DNA of 12,050 bases. Origin: an uncultured Prevotellaceae bacterium. GTDB lineage: Bacteria > Bacteroidota > Bacteroidia > Bacteroidales > Bacteroidaceae. The stretch covers positions 1 through 12,050 of the forward strand of contig CALAVF010000402.1 in assembly GCA_937892315.1 (NCBI GenBank), in the 5' to 3' direction. Every line of letters begins with the position of its first letter. The stretch's first letter is position 1. The position numbers and the translations under genes are program-made. Below the pieces are notes generated by a model, which saw nothing but the letters and a program-made list of their open reading frames with translations, was not told the DNA's origin and did no database searches. This document shows positions 6,019 to 12,050 of the stretch, piece after piece.

Positions 6019-7047
6019 ATGAAAAAACTTGCCATTGTCATATTGAATTGGAACGGTGCTGACATGATGCGTCGGTACTTGCCTACGGTGTTGGAGAACA
6101 GTGTGGGGGATGTTGTGGTGGCTGACAATGCCTCGACAGATGGGAGTGTGGAGATGCTGTTGCAAGAGTTTCCGCAGGTACCCGTGGTGGTGTTGGAGCA
6201 GAACTTTGGGTTTGCGGAGGGGTATGACCGTGCGTTGGCACAGTTGCCCGATTATGAGTATTACCTGCTGCTCAATTCCGATGTGGAGATACGGCAGAAG
6301 GAGTGGGATGCGCCGCTTATCAACTATATGGATGAGCATCCTGAATGTGCGGCGTGTCAACCGAAGTTGCTGGCATTGAGGGAGGCTGAGAAGTTTGAGT
6401 ATGCAGGAGCCGCAGGTGGCTTCCTCGATAAGTATGGCTACCCGTTCTGTCGGGGGCGTGTGATGAACACCGTGGAGAGGGACGAGGGTCAATACGATGA
6501 AGTGGTTCCGCTCTTGTGGGCGACGGGTGCAGCCCTCATGGTGCGGGCTTCCGATTGGCAGGAGAGTGGAGGCTTGGATGCTCGTTTCTTTGCCCACATG
6601 GAGGAGATTGACCTTTGTTGGCGCCTCCGCACGATGGGCAAATCCGTGGTGTGTGTGCCTCAGAGCACGGCTTACCATCTGGGAGGTGCCACGCTCAATC
6701 AGGGCAATCCTCGCAAGACCTTCCTCAATTTCAGGAATAACCTCCTGATGCTCTACAAGAACCTGCCCGACTCTGAGTTGAAACCCGTCATGCGAGTGCG
6801 TGCCTTCCTCGACTATTTGGCAGCCTTTCAGTTCCTGCTCAAATTCGACCGAGGCAACTTCTCCGCAGTCCTCAAGGCACGTCGTGAGTTCTTCCGCATT
6901 CGTCCCGATTTCGAGAAAGACCGTCGGCACATTCAGCAACTTCGCCAAAACGAACGGGTGCCCGAACGCACCCACTTCCTGCTCTTGTGGCAGTATTATG
7001 TGAAAGGAAAAAAGACGTTTAACGCATTGATGCAGAAGAAATCATGA
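6019..7047 (+). CDS. Family 2 glycosyltransferase
   Basis: This 342-residue GT-A fold enzyme probably transfers a sugar from a nucleotide donor to a lipid-linked or surface glycan. It opens with VILNWNG (7-13). The nucleotide-binding loop is ADNASTDGS (35-43), the metal-binding region LLLNSDVE (83-90), and the acceptor-side motif HMEEIDLCWRLR (193-204) is typical of rhamnosyltransferase-like GT2 members such as the WbbL/RfbF group. The C-terminal third is basic and amphipathic without a clear membrane helix, fitting a peripheral inner-membrane enzyme on the cytoplasmic side. The start at 6019 is set by the promoter at 5967-5997 and gives the classical MKKLAIVILNWN beginning. Its stop overlaps the next start (ATGA), so the two genes are translationally coupled. 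No other polysaccharide genes are nearby, so donor and acceptor cannot be named. Confidence 0.88.
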   Translation: MKKLAIVILNWNGADMMRRYLPTVLENSVGDVVVADNASTDGSVEMLLQEFPQVPVVVLEQNFGFAEGYDRALAQLPDYEYYLLLNSDVEIRQKEWDAPLINYMDEHPECAACQPKLLALREAEKFEYAGAAGGFLDKYGYPFCRGRVMNTVERDEGQYDEVVPLLWATGAALMVRASDWQESGGLDARFFAHMEEIDLCWRLRTMGKSVVCVPQSTAYHLGGATLNQGNPRKTFLNFRNNLLMLYKNLPDSELKPVMRVRAFLDYLAAFQFLLKFDRGNFSAVLKARREFFRIRPDFEKDRRHIQQLRQNERVPERTHFLLLWQYYVKGKKTFNALMQKKS

Positions 7048-8045
7048 GGAAGAAGATATTATGCCTGGTATTTTTGATGACGCTCGTGCCGTTGATGTGC
7101 CTTGCCGACAAGCAAGACTTTTCCATCGTCGGCGTGTGGATGATGAAGAGTGAAACCGCACCCGACGGGAGGGTGACGGAGTCCATTTATACGCAATATA
7201 CCCGATGCAAGATTTACGACCCCGACAGCACCTACTACACCGTGCAGTTGCATGCCGTGGGGGAGGATATGTTGATTATTGCCCATGAGATGGGGCGGTA
7301 TCATTGGGACGGAACGACCTACATGGAGAATGACCGAGTGATGCCTTTGCAAGTCATCGACGACACCACCTTTGTCACAGATTTTCAAGGTTACAAAGAA
7401 ATGATGGTGCGTTCCAACACCATGACCGAGGAACGCAAGAATGAGATTCGGGAACTTGTGAGGAAGTACCCCAATGATGGTGATGCCTCTGTGAAGCATT
7501 ATGTGCTCTCCACCACCGAACGGAAGTTGAAGGCAGAGAACAAGGTGTTCCTCTATATTATTATAATAATGTGTACCATTGCGGCTGGCGTGGCGGTGTA
7601 TGTCTATCGCCTGCGGAAGCGGAAACGCGAGGTGGAGGCGAAGTTGGCAGCGATTGAAGAGGCGAACCTGCTCCGTCCCGAACCTGTTGCCACTGCCATG
7701 AAGCAGGTGGAGGCCGAGTTCTATCAGTCGGAGTATTATCAGGCTTTGCGTCGCCGCATCGAGGCAGGAGGGAATCTGAAGCCACAAGACTGGAAGGAGT
7801 TGGAGCATCAGTTGAAGGTCGTCTATCCCAATTTCAGCAGCAGTCTCTATGGACTTTACCATCTCTCCGACACTGAGTTCCAAGTGTGCATGTTGACCAA
7901 GATTCGTACCTCGCCGAAGGATATTGCCGAGGTGCTGAACAAGGATAAAAGTTCGGTCAGCAGCATCCGAAAGCGTCTTTACAAGAAGGTTTTTGGCAAG
8001 GAAGGCAGCGGAAAAGAATGGGATGAGTTCATCCTCTCGCTTTGA
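7044..8045 (+). CDS. Membrane-anchored one-component HTH regulator
   Basis: A 333-residue protein with three visible parts. Residues 1-21 form a signal peptide or anchor ending in CLADKQ. Residues about 24-165 are a predicted extracytoplasmic domain beginning FSIVGVWMMKSE; the GVW start with alternating strands resembles lipocalin-like Bacteroidales domains, but this is only a likeness. One membrane helix lies at 168-188, followed by a basic stop-transfer RLRKRKR and a short helix. The cytoplasmic C-terminus (about 270-333) reads LSDTEFQVCMLTKI...DIAEVLNKDKSSVSSIRKRLYKK, a LuxR/sigma-4-like helix-turn-helix as found at the end of many Bacteroidetes membrane regulators. It may sense something in the periplasm and act on promoters directly. 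It overlaps the glycosyltransferase gene by 4 nt and is the last gene before a strong terminator. Ligand and targets are unknown. Confidence 0.75.
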   Translation: MRKKILCLVFLMTLVPLMCLADKQDFSIVGVWMMKSETAPDGRVTESIYTQYTRCKIYDPDSTYYTVQLHAVGEDMLIIAHEMGRYHWDGTTYMENDRVMPLQVIDDTTFVTDFQGYKEMMVRSNTMTEERKNEIRELVRKYPNDGDASVKHYVLSTTERKLKAENKVFLYIIIIMCTIAAGVAVYVYRLRKRKREVEAKLAAIEEANLLRPEPVATAMKQVEAEFYQSEYYQALRRRIEAGGNLKPQDWKELEHQLKVVYPNFSSSLYGLYHLSDTEFQVCMLTKIRTSPKDIAEVLNKDKSSVSSIRKRLYKKVFGKEGSGKEWDEFILSL

Positions 8046-8077
8046 TTTCTTTCTTGCTCATTCTAAACGACTTAAGT

Positions 8078-8109
8078 GGAGTTTGCAAACTTTTTGCAAA
8101 CTCCTTTTT
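8078..8109 (+). terminator. Intrinsic terminator of the glycosyltransferase-regulator operon
   Basis: A perfect 12-bp inverted repeat, GGAGTTTGCAAA (8078-8089) and TTTGCAAACTCC (8093-8104), with a 3-nt loop is followed directly by five T residues (8105-8109). It lies 33 nt after the stop of the regulator gene and closes the operon. The stem is AT-rich in the middle but long and unbroken. Confidence 0.88.
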
Positions 8110-8150
8110 GTGGCTCAAAGCAAAAATCAACTATTTGCCAACCTCTTTTC

Positions 8151-8181
8151 TTGGCAGGGAAACGGGATTGCCGTATCTTTG
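8151..8181 (+). promoter_or_regulatory. Bacteroidetes-type promoter for the TlpA-like gene cluster
   Basis: TTG at 8151-8153, a 20-nt spacer and TATCTTTG at 8174-8181 match the consensus used elsewhere in the window. Transcription should begin near 8188, leaving a leader of just over 100 nt before ATG 8295. No comparable promoter is seen before the two following genes, so this one may serve all three. Confidence 0.75.
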
Positions 8182-8194
8182 CAAGCGAGTTAGA

Positions 8195-8214
8195 TCAGTT
8201 AAACTCAGTTAAAC
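8195..8214 (+). repeat. Tandem 10-nt repeat TCAGTTAAAC x2 in the leader
   Basis: Two perfect head-to-tail copies of TCAGTTAAAC lie a few nucleotides downstream of the expected transcription start at about 8188. They precede the terminator-like hairpin. They could be a protein-binding site, an unpaired RNA segment of the leader, or chance. Confidence 0.7.
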
Positions 8215-8220
8215 AAGGTG

Positions 8221-8259
8221 CCCTCGCCTTTGGTCGTGAGGTTAGAGGCGAGGGTTTTT
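8221..8259 (+). promoter_or_regulatory. Terminator-like hairpin in the 5' leader (possible attenuator)
   Basis: CCCTCGCCT (8221-8229) and AGGCGAGGG (8246-8254) form a perfect 9-bp GC-rich stem with a 16-nt loop, followed by TTTTT (8255-8259). It has the form of an intrinsic terminator but lies between the promoter at 8151-8181 and the first codon at 8295, so it would stop most transcripts at about 70 nt unless bypassed. No open frame for a leader peptide and no known riboswitch were recognised. The short RNA could also be a product in itself. Confidence 0.6.
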
Positions 8260-8294
8260 AGTTGAACATTCATCAATTGAAATATCGATGCTAT

Positions 8295-9365
8295 ATGAAA
8301 AAGATTTTAATCTTATCTGCTCTGTTGCTGGCTATGTCGGCACAGGCACAACAAGTGAAGTACACCGTCAAGGGTGTGAGTAAGGAAAACGGTAAGATGG
8401 TCTATCTGGAAGACCGCTTGACATCCAAGCCGGTGGACAGTACCCTCGTTGCCAAAGGAAAGTTTTCGTTCAAAGGTCTGGCGGACAAGGATGCCATCTT
8501 TGCCATCACGTTCGACCCGAAAGACTGGCAGAGTTGGCACACGCTGTTCTTCAATGACGGCAAAACCATCTGCGTCAACATGAACGACAGCACGCTGAAG
8601 GGCTCGCCGCTGAATGAGCGACTTGCCTACTATAATAAAGAAATCATGGGTTTGCCGGGTCGTTATTATCCAGAATATAGATATAAGATGACCAAGAAAA
8701 TGTTCGAGGAGGAACGCGAGTCCCTTCTGCCTGCTGCACTCATCGTGGAAGGTCAAAGAGCATTTGGAGGGAAAGGGTTGCTTAGTATGCTGGAAGAGAA
8801 GCCCGCCTATGCCGAGCATCCAAAGGTCAAACAATATGAGGCGGGGCTAAAGAGGATGGCTACGGCAACAATTGGCGTTAGTTCAGGTAGGACAGATAAA
8901 GTAAGAGCAGACGAAAAGGCTGCCAAAGATGCTTTCATCGGTCAGCAGTTTGCAGACTTCGAGATGGCCGACACGTTGGGAAACACGCACAAACTGAGTG
9001 AATATGTCGGCAACGGACATTGGCTGTTTGTTGACTTTTGGGCATCGTGGTGCGGTCCATGTCGTGCAGAGATGCCCAATGTGGTGGCGGCATACGAGAA
9101 GTTTCACACCAAGGGGCTTGACATTGTCGGTATTTCGTTGGATGGACAGAAGGAACCTTGGGTGAAAGCCATTGTCAGTTTGAAGATGCCGTGGGTGCAT
9201 CTCTCCGATTTGAAGGCATGGGAGTCGTTGGTCACGAAGATATATAAGATTAACGCCATCCCTGATAACCTGCTTATCGACCCACAAGGCAAGATTGTGG
9301 CAAGGAATCTTGACGGAGAGGAATTGCACACCAAACTGTCAGAAATCTTTGGTGGGGATAAATAA
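8295..9365 (+). CDS. TlpA-like thiol-disulfide oxidoreductase, periplasmic
   Basis: The protein has 356 residues from ATG 8295 and starts with a Sec signal peptide, MKKILILSALLLAMSAQAQ, cleaved near residue 18-19. Residues about 20-110 (VKYTVKG...GKMVYLED...VDSTLVAKGKFSFKG) match the DUF4369-type N-terminal domain often joined to thioredoxin folds in Bacteroidetes. Residues about 215-352 are a TlpA/ResA-like thioredoxin domain with FVDFWASWCGPCRAEMP; the redox pair is C253 and C256 of WCGPC, and the cis-proline is P323 in AIPDNLLID. It probably reduces or otherwise handles disulfides in the envelope. No cysteine lies at the signal cleavage site, so it appears soluble. An earlier TTG at 8262 would put extra residues before the signal peptide and is unlikely. 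It is the first gene after the leader and stands in series with a related lipoprotein gene. Confidence 0.9.
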   Translation: MKKILILSALLLAMSAQAQQVKYTVKGVSKENGKMVYLEDRLTSKPVDSTLVAKGKFSFKGLADKDAIFAITFDPKDWQSWHTLFFNDGKTICVNMNDSTLKGSPLNERLAYYNKEIMGLPGRYYPEYRYKMTKKMFEEERESLLPAALIVEGQRAFGGKGLLSMLEEKPAYAEHPKVKQYEAGLKRMATATIGVSSGRTDKVRADEKAAKDAFIGQQFADFEMADTLGNTHKLSEYVGNGHWLFVDFWASWCGPCRAEMPNVVAAYEKFHTKGLDIVGISLDGQKEPWVKAIVSLKMPWVHLSDLKAWESLVTKIYKINAIPDNLLIDPQGKIVARNLDGEELHTKLSEIFGGDK

Positions 9366-9448
9366 ATTCATGAAAAATTCGTGGTTAATTCATGATAATT
9401 TATGTTCAAAAATAAAAACACGAATTAGCCATGAATTATTCATAAATT
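9365..9448. repeat. Palindromic repeat of AATTCATG-type units, copy 1
   Basis: The left arm (9365-9406) has four units of 10-11 nt: AATTCATG, AATTCGTG, AATTCATG and AATTTATG, each with 2-3 trailing bases. The right arm (9417-9448) carries three such units in inverted orientation. The loop is only 10 nt of A-rich sequence. The element begins at the last base of the preceding stop codon and ends 23 nt before the next gene. The left arm is nearly identical to the inverted right arm of the copy at 10522-10635. Confidence 0.85.
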
Positions 9449-9471
9449 ATTTTGTAAGACATAAGACCGAT

Positions 9472-10521
9472 ATGAAAAAGATTTTGATTGTAGCCTTGTG
9501 TGTTGGTTTGTTGTCGTGTCGGCACACGACACCGAGGCAAGATGTGTTGGAAGTCAATTTCCCTGTGGGCACGGAAGGCTTTGTGGAGGTGACTTTTGGC
9601 GTGGAAGGAGAGCGGTGTGATACGCTGCCGATAGTGGATGGACGGCTGTTGATGGAAAAAGACAGTCTGCCTGTGACGGTCACATTGAAGTATCTGAAGG
9701 AGCGAGATGCCGACGACAAGGTGTGGCTGGCGGTGCAGGGTGAGCATGTCCGATGGGGAAGCATCCCTTTGGGGTATGGTCGCACGGTGGTTACGTTCGA
9801 CTCGCTTTCGTCTATGGTGTCTGTGGGAAGCATTGCTGACGAGTATGGTGATTTTGAAGCCAACGATGTCTTTTTCAATGCCCCTCAACGTTTTCGGAGT
9901 CGAGACTTTCTGAAAGCCCATTCTGAAAGCCTTCAGGCACTGCACCTCTTGTCGAAGGCGTGGGATGCCGACACCTTGCAGATGGCTCTGGATTGTTTCT
10001 CCGCATCGTTGCGTAACTCTGAGAAGGGACAGGAGATACAGCAACTCATCTTGGCTCGCAAAGAGAGGGGAGGAGTGGCAAGGCTTTTCCCCATGTGGGA
10101 CACGGCAGGGAACGCCCTTTCTTTCGAGGTGTGTCTGGATGGAAAGGAGTATATGCTGCTGAACCTATGGGCAAGTTGGTGTGGTCCTTGTCGTGCCGAG
10201 TTCCCCGAACTGATAGCATACGAGGAGGAATGTCGTGACCGTGTGGCGTTTGTCAGTGTGACTATCGATGAAGACCGAGACGCTTGGCTGAAAGCGGTGG
10301 ATGAACTGCCGAAATACACATGGGCGAACCTCTCCTATAAGTTCGATGGCACCCCAGAAGGGCGGCCACGTCCCAGCCTCTTCAACAATGGCTTCGTCCC
10401 CTTCTTCTACATCCTCGACAGAGACGGAAATACAGTTTATAGTTCGTTGGAATGTGGAGGTGGAAAACCCTTGGACGACGCAAAGCGGCGGCTCAACGAA
10501 TTACTGACCAAACAAAAATAA
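9472..10521 (+). CDS. TlpA-like thiol-disulfide oxidoreductase, lipoprotein
   Basis: The protein has 349 residues from ATG 9472. The N-terminus MKKILIVALCVGLLSC ends in a lipobox, LLSC with C16, so the mature protein is probably a lipid-anchored envelope protein. Residues about 25-120 are a beta-rich domain comparable in place to the DUF4369-like domain of the preceding gene (VEVTFGVEGERCDTLPIVDGRL). Residues about 210-345 form a thioredoxin fold with LLNLWASWCGPCRAEFP; the redox pair is C237 and C240, and the cis-proline is P310 in GFVPFFYILDRDG. The open frame extends upstream to about 9295, but that part overlaps the previous gene and the palindromic repeat and precedes the signal sequence. 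Both signal peptides begin MKKILI, and the gene has no promoter of its own that I can see. Substrate unknown. Confidence 0.9.
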   Translation: MKKILIVALCVGLLSCRHTTPRQDVLEVNFPVGTEGFVEVTFGVEGERCDTLPIVDGRLLMEKDSLPVTVTLKYLKERDADDKVWLAVQGEHVRWGSIPLGYGRTVVTFDSLSSMVSVGSIADEYGDFEANDVFFNAPQRFRSRDFLKAHSESLQALHLLSKAWDADTLQMALDCFSASLRNSEKGQEIQQLILARKERGGVARLFPMWDTAGNALSFEVCLDGKEYMLLNLWASWCGPCRAEFPELIAYEEECRDRVAFVSVTIDEDRDAWLKAVDELPKYTWANLSYKFDGTPEGRPRPSLFNNGFVPFFYILDRDGNTVYSSLECGGGKPLDDAKRRLNELLTKQK

Positions 10522-10635
10522 AATTTATGAATAATTCATGGTTAATTCATGATAATTCATGTTAAAAGTAAAGTATATTTTTGTCTGCGACGCAACATGA
10601 ATTGCCATGAATTAACCACGAATTATTCATGAATT
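10522..10635. repeat. Palindromic repeat of AATTCATG-type units, copy 2
   Basis: Two 42-nt arms (10522-10563 and 10594-10635), each of four 10-11 nt AATTCATG-like units, are complementary at 38 of 42 positions. The 30-nt loop contains GTATATTTTT (10573-10582) followed directly by GTC-TGC-GAC (10583-10591). The element starts at the first base after the preceding stop codon and ends 30 nt before ATG 10666. In RNA it would form a very stable hairpin between the two genes. Confidence 0.9.
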
Positions 10636-10665
10636 ATTATAGTAAAATTAAAACCTAAAACTAAA

Positions 10666-12050
10666 ATGAAAAAGATGCTATTTCTGTTTGCCCTGTTGCT
10701 GACGGTGTCCGCACAGGCAAAGGATAGGGTGATAGACCGCCCTGCCTTCAAGTCGTCGAATACATACAGCCTACAACCTGTGAAGGTGGAACTGACGAAG
10801 AAAGCGACCATCGTGCATTTCCGTATGTCCTGTGCCCATTGGCGTGACTGGAGCATGGATGGAGCAAGGCTGGAGAGCGGCGGAAAGACCTATGCCTTTC
10901 AGCATGGACGGATTATCACTCACGATGGTGCTACGGTGCTGGCAGACGAAGCGTTTGAGATAGGGAGGAAGTACACCGAGAACGAACAACAGGACTCCCT
11001 CATTCTGACCTTCGAGCCACTGCCCAAGGAGGCAAAGACCTTCGACTATCTGGAAAGTGATAGCGAAGGTCCATGGAAGATTTACGGCATCCGTCTTGAC
11101 AACCAACTCTATCCCACCATCTTCCCTCCCTACCAGAAACCTGTCGATGACGGAGAACCATTGAAACCCTTGACGCTGAAGTATGGTGAGGCAACCGCCA
11201 CCCTCACCCAGCACGGAGGCGGTGGGTTCGACTACTTTGGTGAATTCAGCCGCGACCCCATCACGGGACAATATGAGTGCAAGTCCCAGCATGATGACTC
11301 CACGATGGTTTATTGCCATCCGGCGTATGTTGCCACACGTCCCGTTATCATCGAGGAGGGCATTGATGGTCAGTTTCCGCTCATCCTCATCCCTGGCGAG
11401 ACCTTCACGCTCGAAGCCGATGTCACTGCCTGTTGGGCACTCAAACAAGATTTTGCGGCAGGGAAGCGTTCCTTTCACGACTGCTACCGTTTTGGGGGCA
11501 CATTGGGCGACCTTAACCAAGTGCTCATGGAGAACGAGTTCTTGCACTACCGCTACATTGGTGGAACCCCCAATTACACCACAGGCGAGGACGTGTCTGC
11601 GTGGTGCGATGCCTTGTGGCAGAGCCTCGACACCTTGCGTCGGGGCGTGGTCGAACGTCGTGGCTACACGCGTCGCCAGCAGGATTTCCTGCGACTGCTT
11701 TTGGAAGACTACTATGTGCGCACCGTGCAAGAACACACGCTCGTTGACGCTCATGCCAACGACTTGATTCTCTTCCGTGATGCCCGTTCTTATTACCTGC
11801 CCCCCAGAGCCGCCCGCTTGCCCTATCTCGAAGCCAACGGACTTGACCACGGCGAGGTGTACGAGTGGCTGAAAGGATTTGCCGAGGCACAGGAGATAGG
11901 CAAGAAGATGAAAGCCGCCGAGGTGCAGCCCGATAGCGTGATTCTTGCTGCCCATCCTTATTTCCAGCCCGTTCTCCGTGCGTTCAACGACAGCACCCGA
12001 GTCCTCGTGGAGCGTCTGCGTCGTGAGGCAAAAGACCGCATGATGCCCAC
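10666..12050 (+). CDS. Exported protein, probable N-terminal part of a TlpA-like protein (cut by window edge)
   Basis: An open frame runs from ATG 10666 to the window edge, 461 codons without a stop. The start is a clear Sec signal peptide, MKKMLFLFALLLTVSAQA, cleaved near residue 18, much like that of the gene at 8295. The visible part has a beta-rich segment (about 30-145) ending TFDYLESDSEGPWKIYGI (125-142), a pattern I associate with Bacteroidetes exported proteins that carry a C-terminal thioredoxin domain. A longer, more helical segment follows, with many aromatic and charged residues. No CxxC motif of WCGPC type is seen in the visible part; such a domain would lie beyond 12050. Codon use and base composition match the neighbours. 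Export is confident, position in the TlpA-like series is inferred, and the exact function is unknown. Confidence 0.82.
   Translation, partial: MKKMLFLFALLLTVSAQAKDRVIDRPAFKSSNTYSLQPVKVELTKKATIVHFRMSCAHWRDWSMDGARLESGGKTYAFQHGRIITHDGATVLADEAFEIGRKYTENEQQDSLILTFEPLPKEAKTFDYLESDSEGPWKIYGIRLDNQLYPTIFPPYQKPVDDGEPLKPLTLKYGEATATLTQHGGGGFDYFGEFSRDPITGQYECKSQHDDSTMVYCHPAYVATRPVIIEEGIDGQFPLILIPGETFTLEADVTACWALKQDFAAGKRSFHDCYRFGGTLGDLNQVLMENEFLHYRYIGGTPNYTTGEDVSAWCDALWQSLDTLRRGVVERRGYTRRQQDFLRLLLEDYYVRTVQEHTLVDAHANDLILFRDARSYYLPPRAARLPYLEANGLDHGEVYEWLKGFAEAQEIGKKMKAAEVQPDSVILAAHPYFQPVLRAFNDSTRVLVERLRREAKDRMMP

Noticed and set aside
5884..6975. 363-codon minus-strand open frame opposite the glycosyltransferase
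   Set aside because: The sense strand carries clear GT2 motifs, a promoter and a normal start; the antisense product shows no domain pattern.
9440..9455. Possible -7 element TTATTTTG before the lipoprotein gene
   Set aside because: It deviates from TAnnTTTG and has no TTG about 20 nt upstream; it is also the edge of the repeat.
9295..9471. Upstream extension of the lipoprotein gene
   Set aside because: It overlaps the previous gene and reads through the palindromic repeat, placing 59 residues before an intact lipoprotein signal sequence.
10771..11955. 394-codon minus-strand open frame, the longest complete frame at the right end
   Set aside because: The plus strand is open from 10666 to the window edge, with a signal peptide and a recognisable segment. 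The minus frame is a codon-bias shadow of it.

Overview
The window reads as a chromosomal segment of a Bacteroidetes bacterium, most likely Prevotella or a close relative. Four places carry the promoter layout typical of that phylum (a TTG at about -33, then TAnnTTTG at about -7), each with the same 20-nt spacer. Purine-rich Shine-Dalgarno sequences are largely absent, and the proteins (Mfd, MtaB, GxxExxY protein, membrane-anchored HTH regulator, chains of secreted TlpA-like proteins) fit Bacteroidales. Genus is inferred, not proven.

Left part (1-5237): mfd, the transcription-repair coupling factor, runs leftwards and is preceded by a probable 49-residue small gene. It diverges from mtaB, a tRNA methylthiotransferase, across a symmetrical pair of promoters. 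Bases 1-76, downstream of mfd, show nothing recognisable. Two related palindromic elements of 45 and 42 bp lie in opposite orientation inside mfd, are multiples of three, and are translated as extra peptides.

Middle part (5238-8294): a low-GC gene for a GxxExxY (PD-(D/E)XK-like) protein is bracketed by three copies of a roughly 95-bp structured repeat. The repeat has arms made of 9-nt units in inverted orientation around two mini-hairpins. Next come a family 2 glycosyltransferase and, overlapping it by 4 nt, a membrane-spanning one-component HTH regulator. These end at a strong intrinsic terminator. A new promoter follows, with a leader that contains a second terminator-like hairpin before the next gene.

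Right part (8295-12050): three consecutive genes for exported proteins. Two are clear TlpA-like thiol-disulfide oxidoreductases with WCGPC (one soluble or periplasmic, one lipoprotein). The third is cut by the window edge and resembles the N-terminal part of the same broad group. The two spacers between them are each almost filled by a second palindromic repeat family built of AATTCATG-type units. The longer copy shares a loop motif with the repeat around the GxxExxY gene. The best candidates for something undescribed are these structured repeats: the GxxExxY island and the in-frame elements in mfd.
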